64,000 bases of DNA from Pseudomaricurvus sp. HS19 (GCF_009857815.1 NZ_WVVW01000009.1:36558-100557), one strand, 5' to 3'; counted from the stretch's first letter, positions 52,294 through 61,422 are shown. Numbers and translations: made by a program. Notes: generated by a model not told the origin, from the letters alone.

Positions 52294-53703
52294 TTACTTG
52301 GCAGCGGTCTTTTTGCGCGGGATGCCGAGGCGTTGGCGCCTTTCCCACAGGCATTTACGGCTGACGCCCAGTTTACGCGCCAGTTCGGTTTCGCTCATGT
52401 GGTCCTGGTGTTCCAGGACGAAGTGCTGGAAGTAGTCCTCCAGGGAGAGGTCTTCGGTCGGTTCCGGGGTGGAGCGGGTATCGGCGTCGGTATCGCCCCG
52501 CGCCCGTCGAACCTCTTCAATGATCTCCTCTTTCTCGCCACTGACGTCAACCAGGTCCAGATCGATGGAGAGCAGTTCGTGGGAGATCTCCCGTTCATCC
52601 TCACAGAGGATGACGGCGCGCTGAATGGCATTCTCCAGTTCCCGTACGTTACCTGGCCAGGTGTAGGTGGTAATGGCCTGGATGGCTTCCGGTGTCAGGC
52701 TCAGGATCTCCTTGCCCATGTCGCCACAGTAGCGCTGCAGCAGGGACTCCGCCAGTGACAGAATGTCGCGGCCACGGTCGCGCAGTGGTGGCAGCACCAA
52801 CTGGACCACGTTGATACGGTAGAAGAGGTCTTCGCGGAAACGGCCCTCCTGGCACAGCTTGCGCAGGTCGCGGTGGGTGGCGCTCACCAGGCGCACATCC
52901 ACACGGCGGGATTCGGTGGAACCCAGCGGTCTGACCTCACCCTCCTGCAGCACCCGCAACAGGCGCGCCTGCGCCTCCAGCGGCAGTTCGCCGATCTCGT
53001 CCAGGAACAGGGTGCCACCGTCGGCAGCGGCAATCAGGCCCTCGTTTTTGTGGGCGGCGCCGGTGAAGGCCCCTTTCTCATGGCCAAACAGCTCGGATTC
53101 AATCAGGGTCTCGGGGATGGCGGCGCAGTTCACCGAAATCAGCGGCTTGCTGTGACGCGGGCTCTCGCTGTGGATGGCCTTGGCCACCAGCTCCTTACCG
53201 GTACCGGTTTCACCGTGGATCAGCACGGTAGCACTGGTAGGGGAGACCTTGTGGATGCGGTTGTAGAGAGTCTTCATGACCGGGCTGCTGCCGATCATGC
53301 CGGGAATCTGGTGGCTGGAGGTCTTGCTGGGCTGGCGCTGGCGCGCCGCGTCATTGGCCTTGCCAATGGCGCGCTTGACGGCCGCCACCATCTCGTCGTG
53401 GTCGAAGGGTTTGGCGATATAGTCGACCGCCCCCATACGCATGGAGTCCACAGCGGAGCGCAGGCTGGCGTAGCTGGTCATGATCAGTACCGGCACTTCA
53501 CCGGCGGCTTTGATCATATCGGTACCCGGGGCGCCGGGCAGGCGCAGGTCGCTGATGATCAGGTCATAGCTGCCGATGTCATAGCGGCTCAACGCCTCTT
53601 TCACCGAGGCGGCTTCACTGACGTCGTATTTGTTGCGCTCCAGCAGCTTGCGTAGTGCGGTGCGGATAATAACTTCGTCTTCGACTACCAGTATGTTACC
53701 CAT
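52294..53703 (-). CDS. cbrB: Sigma-54-dependent response regulator CbrB
   Basis: Activator of carbon/nitrogen-balance genes with histidine kinase CbrA. The 469-residue protein has a receiver domain with phospho-acceptor D52 (LIISDLRLPG), an AAA+ domain with GETGTGKE, the sigma-54 contact loop ESELFGHEKGAFTGA and the DEIGELPLEAQARLLRVLQ stretch, and a Fis-type HTH (SETELARKLGVSRKCLWERR). Start ATG 53703. The gene order cbrX-cbrA-cbrB-pcnB makes CbrB the best name rather than NtrC. Confidence 0.93.
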   Translation of the reverse strand: MGNILVVEDEVIIRTALRKLLERNKYDVSEAASVKEALSRYDIGSYDLIISDLRLPGAPGTDMIKAAGEVPVLIMTSYASLRSAVDSMRMGAVDYIAKPFDHDEMVAAVKRAIGKANDAARQRQPSKTSSHQIPGMIGSSPVMKTLYNRIHKVSPTSATVLIHGETGTGKELVAKAIHSESPRHSKPLISVNCAAIPETLIESELFGHEKGAFTGAAHKNEGLIAAADGGTLFLDEIGELPLEAQARLLRVLQEGEVRPLGSTESRRVDVRLVSATHRDLRKLCQEGRFREDLFYRINVVQLVLPPLRDRGRDILSLAESLLQRYCGDMGKEILSLTPEAIQAITTYTWPGNVRELENAIQRAVILCEDEREISHELLSIDLDLVDVSGEKEEIIEEVRRARGDTDADTRSTPEPTEDLSLEDYFQHFVLEHQDHMSETELARKLGVSRKCLWERRQRLGIPRKKTAAK

Positions 53704-53758
53704 AGGTCTTTTGTTACCTGATCTGTTACTGGGGGGCCAAGTGAGCGCTAGTGTTACC

Positions 53759-56722
53759 CTAGTCGCCGCGAGATTCAAGTTGGCGCGGTAATTTTATGCG
53801 GATTTGAGTGCCAGATACCTGCCCGGGTGCGGGGCTTTCGATCTCCAGGTGGCCGCCGTGATCCTCGACGATGCTGTAGACCATGGCCAATCCCAACCCT
53901 GTCCCCTCGCCCGGTTCCTTGCTGGTGAAAAAGGGTTCCAGCACCCGCTCGCGGTGCTCCTCGGCGATGCCGGTGCCTTCATCGGTGACGCTGATCAGCA
54001 GCATGTCACCCAGATCCTCACCCTCCAGGCTGATGTGCCCGCCATCGGGGCTGGCGTCGCGGGCGTTGGAGAGCAGGTTGATAAACACCTGGATCAGGCG
54101 CTGTGAGTCGCCCTTGATCACCAGGCTGGCATCAATCCTGTTGTCATAGTGAACCTGGGTCTTCTCTTTCTGCAGTGACAGCAGCTGTACCGCCTCGGCG
54201 GCCATCTCCCGCAGGGCTACCGGCATAAAGTCTGCCTGATCCTGCTTGCCGGTGTGGGAGAAACTGACCAGTGAGTGCACGATGCGGCTGACGCGGTCCG
54301 TCTGGCTGAGAATCTGGTCGGCGGTCTCCAGGCAGGCATCCGGGTCGTCGGCCTCGTATTTCAGGTTTTGCGCCAGGCAGGCGATACCGGTTACCGGGTT
54401 GCCGATCTCGTGGGCGACGCCGGCCGCCAGGCGACCGATGGAGGCCAGGCGCTCGCTGTGCACCAGTTCCTGTTCCAGGCGCTGGTTCTCGGTCATGTCC
54501 TCCAGCAGGATTACCTGGCCGTCGGCACTGTCGGCTACAGGGCCGGCAATATTGGCCTTGTGCAGGCTGATCCAGCGCGGCACGCCATCCACTGTCAGTT
54601 GCTGTTTGTGGGTATGTGACTCCGAGATATTGGAGAAGCGCGCCAGAATCTGTTGCCAGGGGTCGGGAATGTCCTCCAGCAGGGAGCCCACCACTGACTC
54701 CGAAGAGATGCCGGTAAGTTCCTGCATGGCGTGGTTCCAGAGCAGGATTTCACTGTCGTCGCCCAGGGAGCAGGCGGCCATGGGCAGCTCTTCCAGTGTG
54801 TTGCGGTGGTAGAGGCGCAGGTTGTTGAGCTCGGCCGCCAGACCGCGCAGGTGGCTGCGGTATTGGGTGAGGCGGTTCTCGATCAGGTTGATGTCGGTGG
54901 TGCCTTTGGCTTCCGGCAGGTGATAGGGGATCTTCTTGTCGAGGATCTCGCCCGCCATGGCGGTGCCCATCAGGCCGGAGAGGTTGGCTTCAATCTTGTC
55001 GCGCAGGCGGCGCAGGGCGTAGGGGCGACGCTCGCTGACCGTCAGGTTGAGCTCTTTCAGGGCGCGTTTGACCTCCCGTTCGGCGTTGGTCTGGCCGAGG
55101 CTGCTGCGCAGGCGGTCGATAAACTCCTCGGCGCTGTGCACGTCGAGGATCATGCGCAGCGGGTGGCTCAGCTCATCTTCGGCGCAAAGCTCTGCCGAGT
55201 AGCGCTCCTCCACACTGGATTTGGTCAGCAGCGAGAGACCGATAAAGGCCGCCAGGTTGGCGGTCAGGGAGACCATGGTGATGCTGTTCCAGTGCTCAAT
55301 ACCCAGCGGCAGCTCCAGGTTGAGCCAGGGCAGTGCCAGCGTCTCCCAGCCGGTGAATGCCGGGATCAGGAGGCCGGTCAGCCAGACACCGGATCCCAGC
55401 ACGAGCCCACCAATAAAGCCCCGGCTGTTGGCCGCTGGCCAGTAGGAGACCGCCAGCAGTCCGGGGAGGAATTGCAGGGTCTGGATAAAGCCCATCAGGG
55501 CCAGCTGGGTGAGACTGAGGCGGCTCTCCAGTACCTGATAGAAGCCGTAGCTGATGACAAACACCGCCAGGATCAGGCCGCGGCGCAGCCACAGCAGCTG
55601 GCGGTAGATGTTGTGCGGGTTGCGGATGTTGAGCACCGGCAACAGCCAATGGTTGAGCAGCATGGTACTCAGTGCCAGGGCGAAGGAGACCATGGCGCCG
55701 GTGGCCGCCGATAGACCACCGAGAAATGCCAGCACCGTCAGCGAGGGCGATTCACTCAGCAGCGGGATGCCGAGGGTGAAGTACTGTGCAGGCAGTGGTA
55801 CGCCCAGTTCAAAACCTGCCCACAGAATCGGGAATACCGGCAGTGCCAGCAGCAGCAGGAACAGGGGGAAGGCCCAGCTCAGGGTGGAGGTCATCTGCTT
55901 CAGCGGTCCCTCCACCACGCTCATGTGGAAGATGTGGGGCATGGCCACCGCGGTGGCCAGGAACACCAGCAGCAGGGTGTGGGAGGCGGTGTCGCGGATG
56001 GGGGTGTGCAGCAGCTCGATATGTTCCGGGTAGTCCAGCAGCCACTGGTCCAGCGCGCCGAGGCTGCCAAATACGCCGTAGATGGCCAGCAGGCCAATCG
56101 CCAGCAGTGCCACCAGCTTCAGCAGTGACTCGAAGGCCATGGCCACAATCAGCCCCGGGTGCTGGTCGCGGCTGGAGCCAAACAGGATGGTGAATACCGC
56201 CAGCACCGCACAGTAGGAGAAGGCCAGGAACTCCCGCGAGTTCCAGTCACTAAAGACGCTCAGCGGCTCCTCGCGGTTGTAGAGGGTCATGATCTGCAGG
56301 GTGTCGGCTACCGCCTGCAGCTGCAGGGCCAGCAGCGGCAGTGCAGCCAGCAGCATGCAGAGGGTGCTGAGGGCGCCGGCGGTCTGGCTGTGATAGCGGA
56401 ACACCAGCAGGTCGGCGAGGCTGCCGATCTGGAAGCGACGCGCCAGCTGCGCCAGCGGCGCGATGGCCACCGGGGCAAACAGGAACAGGGCGCCGGTGCC
56501 CAGGTAGTAGGCCAGGGCGCCGTAACCAAACTGGAAGGCGAGGTCGATCACCCCGTAAAACGCCCAGGCGCTGGCGAAGACCCCCAGCGACAGAATATAG
56601 GTGACCGGGTGACGGGAGATCTTCTTCGGGATGATGCCTTTCTCGGCGGCAAAGGCGATGCCGAACAGTATCACCAGGTAAATGATGCCGATGACGGCGA
56701 TGTCGGTGATATCGAAAGTCAT
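53759..56722 (-). CDS. cbrA: Sensor histidine kinase CbrA with solute-symporter domain
   Basis: A 987-residue membrane kinase. Residues 1-500 form 12-14 helices of the sodium:solute-symporter fold, then a short STAC-like domain (about 520-600), a PAS domain (about 650-745, LEELPMAACSLGDDSEILLWN), the H-box with phospho-acceptor H771 (AAGVAHEIGNPVTGI), and an ATPase domain (NLLSNARDASPDGG, GTGLGLAMVYSIVEDHGG). In Pseudomonas CbrA relays carbon/histidine status to CbrB. cbrB follows after 55 bases. Confidence 0.95.
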   Translation of the reverse strand: MTFDITDIAVIGIIYLVILFGIAFAAEKGIIPKKISRHPVTYILSLGVFASAWAFYGVIDLAFQFGYGALAYYLGTGALFLFAPVAIAPLAQLARRFQIGSLADLLVFRYHSQTAGALSTLCMLLAALPLLALQLQAVADTLQIMTLYNREEPLSVFSDWNSREFLAFSYCAVLAVFTILFGSSRDQHPGLIVAMAFESLLKLVALLAIGLLAIYGVFGSLGALDQWLLDYPEHIELLHTPIRDTASHTLLLVFLATAVAMPHIFHMSVVEGPLKQMTSTLSWAFPLFLLLLALPVFPILWAGFELGVPLPAQYFTLGIPLLSESPSLTVLAFLGGLSAATGAMVSFALALSTMLLNHWLLPVLNIRNPHNIYRQLLWLRRGLILAVFVISYGFYQVLESRLSLTQLALMGFIQTLQFLPGLLAVSYWPAANSRGFIGGLVLGSGVWLTGLLIPAFTGWETLALPWLNLELPLGIEHWNSITMVSLTANLAAFIGLSLLTKSSVEERYSAELCAEDELSHPLRMILDVHSAEEFIDRLRSSLGQTNAEREVKRALKELNLTVSERRPYALRRLRDKIEANLSGLMGTAMAGEILDKKIPYHLPEAKGTTDINLIENRLTQYRSHLRGLAAELNNLRLYHRNTLEELPMAACSLGDDSEILLWNHAMQELTGISSESVVGSLLEDIPDPWQQILARFSNISESHTHKQQLTVDGVPRWISLHKANIAGPVADSADGQVILLEDMTENQRLEQELVHSERLASIGRLAAGVAHEIGNPVTGIACLAQNLKYEADDPDACLETADQILSQTDRVSRIVHSLVSFSHTGKQDQADFMPVALREMAAEAVQLLSLQKEKTQVHYDNRIDASLVIKGDSQRLIQVFINLLSNARDASPDGGHISLEGEDLGDMLLISVTDEGTGIAEEHRERVLEPFFTSKEPGEGTGLGLAMVYSIVEDHGGHLEIESPAPGQVSGTQIRIKLPRQLESRGD

Positions 56723-56889
56723 TGATGCTTCTTGCGCGAGTGGTAGAAGAAGGCCGCCACGACCAGCATGGCCCAGATCAGGTAGGGGCGATACCAGGCA
56801 CCCTCCGGATTGATCATCCAGGTAAACAGGGTGGGAGAGAAAATGTAGGCCACAAGCAGTAGCAGAATCAGATAGCGTTGATTATTCAT
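56719..56889 (-). CDS. cbrX: Small membrane protein CbrX
   Basis: A 56-residue protein: MNNQRYLILLLLVAYIF, then SPTLFTWMINPEGAWYRPY, a second hydrophobic stretch (LIWAMLVVAAFFY) and a basic end (HSRKKHQ), so it has two membrane helices. Its TGA overlaps the cbrA start codon (ATGA), indicating translational coupling. A protein of this size and place is known in Pseudomonas as CbrX. Confidence 0.85.
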   Translation of the reverse strand: MNNQRYLILLLLVAYIFSPTLFTWMINPEGAWYRPYLIWAMLVVAAFFYHSRKKHQ

Positions 56890-56966
56890 AGGGCCGGGTC
56901 AGCGGAAAAATGGCTGCGCTGAGTGTACTGAAAGGCTGCCATCGGTGCACGCCTGCGAGGCCGCTT

Positions 56967-57869
56967 TTACGGCACTGATGACTCAGGGAGGCTGCGCAGG
57001 GCCGCTACGGCACCGCGATGCCAGTGGTTGAGCCCCCACGCCAGCAGGGTCTGGCAGTCGGCGCCGCGCAGCTCCGGCGGCGGCTGCAATTGCAGGCGGT
57101 GCAGTGCCAGCCACAGGTTATGGCTGGCTTGCACGGCTTGCAGCGGGGCGGCAAAGGTCTGTTTGCTGAGCTTCTGCCCCTCCGGGTTAACCACCACCGG
57201 CAGGTGACCGAACTGTGGTGCCGGCGCCTGCAGCAGCCGGAACAGCCACAGTTGCCGGGGCGTGGAGTCCAGCAGGTCACAGCCGCGCAGCACGTGGGTA
57301 ATACCCTGGGCGATATCGTCCACCACCACTGCCAGTTGGTAGGCGTAGAGACCGTCCTTGCGGCGCAGGACAAAGTCCCCAACCTCGCTGCGAAGCTGCT
57401 GGCACTGGCGTCCCTGCAGCAGGTCGTCGAAACAGAGCTCATCCTCGCCGCTGGCAGGTGTCTTGACCCTCAGCGCCACCGGGCCGGAGGCAGGCGGGTG
57501 TTGCAGGCAGTGGCCGTCGTAGGCGGTGAGGGATTGCAGGCGCTGGCGATTGCAGTTGCAGGGGTAGATGAGTTCGCGTCGGGCCAGCTCGTCAAGGCAG
57601 GCCTGATAGGCGTCATGGTGTTCGCTCTGGTACATCACCTCGCCGTCCCATTCGAGCCCGTGGGCTTCGAGGGCCCGGAGGATGGCTTCGGCGGCGCCGG
57701 GCTGTTCCCGGGGGGGGTCGAGATCTTCCATTCGCACCAGCCACTGGCCGTGGTGTTGGCGGGCATCAAGCCAGGAGGCGACCGCAGTCAGCAGGGAACC
57801 CTGATGTAATTCACCGGTGGGGGAGGGCGCGAAGCGACCGATGTAATCGGCGCCGGGGGTAATGGTCAC
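56967..57869 (-). CDS. gluQ: Glutamyl-Q tRNA(Asp) synthetase
   Basis: Attaches glutamate to queuosine of tRNA-Asp; a paralogue of the catalytic core of glutamyl-tRNA synthetase. The 300-residue protein has the HIGH-like RFAPSPTGELHQGSLLTA, a zinc-type YPCNCNRQRL with a later HCLQH, and the KMSKS-like GQKLSKQ. It lacks the anticodon-binding domain, as expected. It follows dksA, as in Pseudomonas and Escherichia. Confidence 0.94.
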   Translation of the reverse strand: MTITPGADYIGRFAPSPTGELHQGSLLTAVASWLDARQHHGQWLVRMEDLDPPREQPGAAEAILRALEAHGLEWDGEVMYQSEHHDAYQACLDELARRELIYPCNCNRQRLQSLTAYDGHCLQHPPASGPVALRVKTPASGEDELCFDDLLQGRQCQQLRSEVGDFVLRRKDGLYAYQLAVVVDDIAQGITHVLRGCDLLDSTPRQLWLFRLLQAPAPQFGHLPVVVNPEGQKLSKQTFAAPLQAVQASHNLWLALHRLQLQPPPELRGADCQTLLAWGLNHWHRGAVAALRSLPESSVP

Positions 57870-57890
57870 TAGGGTAAGGGGGAGTGGAGA

Positions 57891-57921
57891 GGCTCACCGG
57901 CGGGGTAGCCGCCGGTGAGCC
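57891..57921. other. Strong hairpin between dksA and gluQ
   Basis: 13-base perfect arms (57891-57903 and 57909-57921) around GGTAG, starting 14 bases after the dksA stop on the minus strand. There is no T-tract, so it may be a processing or attenuation site that lowers gluQ relative to dksA. Confidence 0.6.
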
Positions 57922-57935
57922 AGGCAGGTCGGGGG

Positions 57936-58379
57936 TCAGCCGCCGATCTGCTTTTCCTTGATTTCGTCGAGGGTTTTGCAATCGATACACTGGGTCGCAG
58001 TGGGGCGCGCTTCCAGGCGGCGGATGCCGATTTCCACACCGCAGGTCTCGCAGAAGCCGTAGTCGTCATCGTCGATCAGCTGCATGGTGTTATCAATTTT
58101 CTTGATCAGCTTGCGCTCGCGATCGCGGGTGCGCAGTTCGAGGCTGAACTCCTCTTCCTGGGTGGCGCGGTCGGCGGGGTCAGGAAAGTTGGCGGCTTCG
58201 TCTTTCATATGGGAAACCGTGCGATCCACCTCTTCCATCAGCTCTCGCTTCCAGGTTTGCAGAATTCCGCGGAAATGCTCTTTCTGAGCATCGTTCATGT
58301 ACTCTTCACCCTTCTTCTCTTTGTAGGGTGTAAAACCCCGTGAAGTGACGCTGTCGGTGTTTTTAGAGTTTTTCGGCAT
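57936..58379 (-). CDS. dksA: RNA polymerase-binding transcription factor DksA
   Basis: Works with ppGpp in the stringent response. The 147-residue protein has the coiled coil ([42 protein letters not shown] region), including the aspartates DPAD at the tip, and a four-cysteine zinc finger CETCGVEIG...CIDC. Start ATG 58379 (MPKNSKN). The tRNA-Leu promoter in this window has the GC-rich discriminator typical of DksA/ppGpp targets. Confidence 0.95.
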   Translation of the reverse strand: MPKNSKNTDSVTSRGFTPYKEKKGEEYMNDAQKEHFRGILQTWKRELMEEVDRTVSHMKDEAANFPDPADRATQEEEFSLELRTRDRERKLIKKIDNTMQLIDDDDYGFCETCGVEIGIRRLEARPTATQCIDCKTLDEIKEKQIGG

Positions 58380-58712
58380 CTGTGTACGCCTCGTTCCAAG
58401 ATTCCAGATTAAACAGTGTGGGGTGCGAGAGTCCGCAAATATGGGCAAATAAAACCCAAACGGGCAAGCTACCAGATATGCAGAAAGCCTGCCAGCGCTT
58501 TGTCAGGCCGCAGGATGGGTCCCCAAAATCAATAACGGTCGCGGATACTGCGCCTAAGGCGGGGATCTGTCAACTCTGCAAATGGCGGTGCGGCAGGCCC
58601 TGCTGGGAATTGCGACTTGCACTCGTCGCCATGCGCCATAGACTGGCTGCGCGATCCCGCCGGAGTCGCTGCAATTCCGCTTTCGGGATGTCATATAAGG
58701 AACATTTAACCC
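58380..58712. other. Divergent intergenic region dksA / sfsA
   Basis: About 330 bases with no supported gene. It must contain both promoters. A TATAAG near 58691-58697 lies shortly before the sfsA ribosome binding site but has no good -35. Confidence 0.4.
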
Positions 58713-59417
58713 ATGAATTTTGATCCCCCACTGGCCGAGGGCCGGTTGCTGCGTCGTTACAAGCGTTTCCTGGCGGACGTGGAGCTGCCGGGCGGCGAGC
58801 AGGTGACAATCCACTGCCCCAATACCGGCTCCATGAAGGCCTGTCTCGCGGAAGGCAGTCCCTGCTGGTTTTCGGTATCGGATAACCCCAAACGCAAATA
58901 TTCCCGCACCTGGGAGATCGCTACCACACCCACCGGCGATCTGGCGGGCGTGAACACCGGCCGTGCCAACGCCCTGGTGGAGGAGGCGATAGTCAACGGC
59001 ACAATCGCCGAGCTGCAGGGCTACGAGCGCGTGCGCAGGGAGGTGCCTTACGGGGCCGAGCGCAGTCGTATTGACCTGTTGCTCGAAGGCGCGGCCGGCA
59101 ACTGCTATGTGGAGGTGAAGAATGTCACCCTCTGCGAGGATGAGGGGCAGGGACTGTTTCCCGATTCGGTCAGCAGCCGCGGCACCAAGCACCTGCGCGA
59201 GTTGGCCGCCATGGTGGCGGAGGGGCACCGCGCGGTGCTGCTCTTCTGTGCACAGCACACCGGTATCCGGCGGGTATCGGCGGCGGCAGAAATCGATCCT
59301 CTCTACGCACAAACGTTGGCGGAGGTGGCGGCCCAGGGGGTGGAGGTATACGCCTATCAGGCCAGTATTGCGCCCGACGCGATTGCTCTGCGAACGCCGT
59401 TGCCGGTGATAATCTGA
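58713..59417 (+). CDS. sfsA: DNA/RNA nuclease SfsA family protein
   Basis: The 234-residue protein has the family motifs HCPNTGSMKACL, VNTGRANALVEEAI, RIDLLLEG, CYVEVKNVTL and FPDSVSSRGTKHLREL, the latter two belonging to the nuclease-like core. It was first described as a sugar-fermentation stimulation protein; a nuclease fold is known for the family. AAGGAA precedes the ATG. It is next to dksA, as in Pseudomonas, and converges with the Rieske gene eight bases away. Confidence 0.95.
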   Translation: MNFDPPLAEGRLLRRYKRFLADVELPGGEQVTIHCPNTGSMKACLAEGSPCWFSVSDNPKRKYSRTWEIATTPTGDLAGVNTGRANALVEEAIVNGTIAELQGYERVRREVPYGAERSRIDLLLEGAAGNCYVEVKNVTLCEDEGQGLFPDSVSSRGTKHLRELAAMVAEGHRAVLLFCAQHTGIRRVSAAAEIDPLYAQTLAEVAAQGVEVYAYQASIAPDAIALRTPLPVII

Positions 59418-59425
59418 GGGACGAG

Positions 59426-59752
59426 TTAAAGAGCGGAGGCGTCTACCCATACCTGCTGCTGGCGCAGCTCTGCGGGGATCGCGGTCAGTGAGCGGCCACT
59501 GCAGGGGCCGGCGACGCAGAGGCCGTCGTGGATGGTAAACAGCGCCCCGTGAGTGGAGCACTGGATCAGTTCACCGTCGAGGTCGAGAAAGCGGTCCTCC
59601 ACCCACTCCAGCGGAATGCCCATGTGCGGGCAGCTGTTGTGGTAGACATGCACCCGCTCTTTCTGGCGCACGGCAAACAGGTTCAGCCCCTGCAGGCTGA
59701 ACCCCTTGCTGCCGTAATCGGGAATATCCCCCAATTCACACAGGAACTGCAC
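59426..59752 (-). CDS. Small Rieske (2Fe-2S) protein
   Basis: A 108-residue protein with the Rieske ligand motifs SCPHMGIPLEW (Cys-x-His) and IQCSTHGALF (Cys-x2-His), so it holds one 2Fe-2S cluster. It resembles stand-alone ferredoxin-type Rieske proteins such as nitrite-reductase small subunit; the partner is unknown. It uses GTG, 11 bases after htpX, and is likely cotranscribed. Confidence 0.9.
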   Translation of the reverse strand: MQFLCELGDIPDYGSKGFSLQGLNLFAVRQKERVHVYHNSCPHMGIPLEWVEDRFLDLDGELIQCSTHGALFTIHDGLCVAGPCSGRSLTAIPAELRQQQVWVDASAL

Positions 59753-59763
59753 TGTCGGTCGAC

Positions 59764-60657
59764 TCAGGCAGTGGCTTGCAGGGCGGCGATACGCTCCTGC
59801 AGGGGCGGGTGGCTGGCGAACAGTTTGGAGAAGTTCTGTTTGAAGCCGCCGCTGATTCCGAAAGCGTAGATGCTGTCGGGCATGGAACTGGGTACCTGGG
59901 CCTCAACTTCCATCTGCAGGCGGCGCAGGGCGTTGATCATGGCGCCGCGACCGGCCAGGCGGGCACCGGCATCGTCAGCGCGGAATTCACGGTGGCGGGA
60001 GAAGGCCATCACAATCATGGAAGCGAGCACCGCCAGCACCATCTCTGCAACAAATGTGACGATGTAAAACGCCGGGCCGTGGCCCTGCTCGGTTTTGAAC
60101 ACCGCGCGGTCGACGGTGTGGCCGATGATGCGGGCAAAGAACATCACAAAGGTGTTCACCACCCCCTGGATCAGGGTCAGGGTCACCATATCACCATTGG
60201 CCACGTGGCCAATTTCGTGGGCCAGTACGGCGCGCACCTCGTCCTTGTTAAAACGCTGTAACAATCCCGCGCTCACCGCCACCAGGGCTGCATTGCGGTT
60301 CCAGCCGGTGGCAAAGGCATTGGCCTCCCGGGCCGGGAAAATACCCACCTCGGGCATGCGGATTTTGGCTTTTTCGGCCAGCTCGGCAACGGTCTCCAGC
60401 AGCCATTTCTCCTCGGCGTTGGAGGGGCGTTCGATAATCTGGGTGCGGGTGCCCATTTTGGCCATGAATTTGGACAGAAACAGCGACACCAGAGCGCCGC
60501 TGAAGCCGAAGATGGCGCAGAACACCAGCAGGTTGCCGAGGTCGAGGCCGCTGCCGCTGGCATCCAGGTAAGAGCCTACGCCCAACAGGTTGAGAGTGAT
60601 GCTGGCGACCAGGATCACGGCCAGGTTGGTCATCAGGAAAAGGCCAATTCGTAACAC
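59764..60657 (-). CDS. htpX: Membrane zinc metalloprotease HtpX
   Basis: Heat-shock protease that degrades damaged membrane proteins. The 297-residue protein begins [15 protein letters not shown] (GTG at 60657 with AGGAG at 6 bases; GTG at 60672 is less likely), has N-terminal membrane segments, the zinc motif [13 protein letters not shown] near residue 140 and the third ligand region [14 protein letters not shown]. Confidence 0.95.
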   Translation of the reverse strand: MLRIGLFLMTNLAVILVASITLNLLGVGSYLDASGSGLDLGNLLVFCAIFGFSGALVSLFLSKFMAKMGTRTQIIERPSNAEEKWLLETVAELAEKAKIRMPEVGIFPAREANAFATGWNRNAALVAVSAGLLQRFNKDEVRAVLAHEIGHVANGDMVTLTLIQGVVNTFVMFFARIIGHTVDRAVFKTEQGHGPAFYIVTFVAEMVLAVLASMIVMAFSRHREFRADDAGARLAGRGAMINALRRLQMEVEAQVPSSMPDSIYAFGISGGFKQNFSKLFASHPPLQERIAALQATA

Positions 60658-60795
60658 AGAGTACTCCTGCACAGAGAGAAAAATTCGGAGTATCTAAGAT
60701 AGGTCTGGCGGCGGAAAATTCAATGTCCGCATCTCTGTAGCAGGGTAAAAAACTGCTAAGTCCGCGGGGGGATGGCGAAGCGCCGGGTTACAGGC

Positions 60796-60825
60796 AAAAA
60801 AATGGCCGCCCCGTAAGGAGCGGCC
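60796..60825 (-). terminator. Intrinsic terminator of the candidate Fur-controlled RNA
   Basis: On the minus strand a GGCCGCTCC-TTAC-GGGGCGGCC stem with one mismatch, then A and seven T. Confidence 0.8.
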
Positions 60826-60901
60826 CACAACCGTGATTAGCCTGTTTAGGAGAGAAGGTCATGAGGACCTTAAACTCTACCGCCGCTGCATTAGCGACGA
60901 T
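60796..60901 (-). ncRNA. Candidate Fur-controlled small RNA (RyhB/PrrF type)
   Basis: About 106 bases on the minus strand. Order: a small hairpin CGCT-AATGC-AGCG, a second hairpin AAGGTC-CTCAT-GACCTT, an unpaired CU-rich stretch TCTCTCCTAAAC that complements Shine-Dalgarno sequences, then a terminator stem and seven U. The promoter just upstream is overlapped by a Fur-box-like palindrome. The layout is that of iron-responsive RNAs that shut off iron-using proteins; the class is inferred from structure, not from sequence match. Confidence 0.65.
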
Positions 60902-60903
60902 AT

Positions 60904-60935
60904 GAGAATGATAACTCTTCTCGTTAATATGTAAA
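60904..60935 (-). promoter_or_regulatory. Sigma-70 promoter with overlapping Fur box
   Basis: Minus strand: TTTACA (60930-60935), 16 bases, TATCAT (60908-60913), five of six bases matching in each. The 19-base stretch 60904-60922 matches the Fur consensus in 14 of 19 positions (GAGAATGATAACTCTTCTC) and covers the -10. A second AT-rich, half-site-like stretch covers the -35 side (about 60934-60953). Confidence 0.65.
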
Positions 60936-61000
60936 TAAAAATTATTCTCATTTGAGAGTAATTTTTATTGGGCTGTGCTTTTTGCTCCTCGGCTTGCTCC

Positions 61001-61312
61001 TCAGTGCCGCTGCGCGGGCCTTGAGTCGGAACCGGGAGATGGAGTGGTCAGCGCCTGTTCGGCCTGTGCCACCAATTGTTGTTTCTGCTCGGGATCCAGG
61101 TCATTCCAGTGCACATCCTGCAGCGCGCCTTGCAGGGCATAGAGCATGACTTTGGAGACATGAATGCCACGGAGCTTGATACGGATGTAAGCCTGCACAG
61201 GGCCGACTTGTTTGAGATCGTCGCAGGAGTGGATGCCGATGGCTCTGAGGATGTTGACCGAGGCGACACCAAGATTTTTCAATTGCAATAAGTCACTATG
61301 ACTGGTCGTCAT
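61001..61312 (-). CDS. TfoX C-terminal-domain protein
   Basis: A 103-residue protein with LLQLKNLGVASVNILRAIGIHSCDDLKQVGPVQAYIRIK, the helix-hairpin-helix-like core of the TfoX C-terminal domain, and a polar tail (TTPSPGSDSRPAQRH). The N-terminal TfoX domain is absent. Start ATG 61312 (MTTSHSDL). Full-length TfoX regulates competence; stand-alone C-domains have no settled function. It is divergent from the M15 peptidase. Confidence 0.85.
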   Translation of the reverse strand: MTTSHSDLLQLKNLGVASVNILRAIGIHSCDDLKQVGPVQAYIRIKLRGIHVSKVMLYALQGALQDVHWNDLDPEQKQQLVAQAEQALTTPSPGSDSRPAQRH

Positions 61313-61422
61313 AAAAGCAAACCCCAATTTTGTTTTTATTGTATTTTTTGCTACACGTATGGTCGGGTAGGCCAAGCGGTTATAATACATTTTCCCGCCG
61401 CGATGGCAAATTGGACTTTTGG

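Larger units (their letters stand above)
60658..61000. other. Intergenic region with candidate regulatory RNA
   Basis: About 340 bases between htpX (minus) and the TfoX-domain gene (minus). Apart from the RNA at 60796-60901 and its control sites, no gene is supported. The 60952-61149 plus-strand frame lacks a ribosome binding site and overlaps the TfoX gene. Confidence 0.5.

Noticed and set aside
60952..61149. 65-codon plus-strand frame resembling a small membrane protein
   Set aside because: Starts at TTG without a ribosome binding site and its second half overlaps the TfoX-domain gene in another frame.
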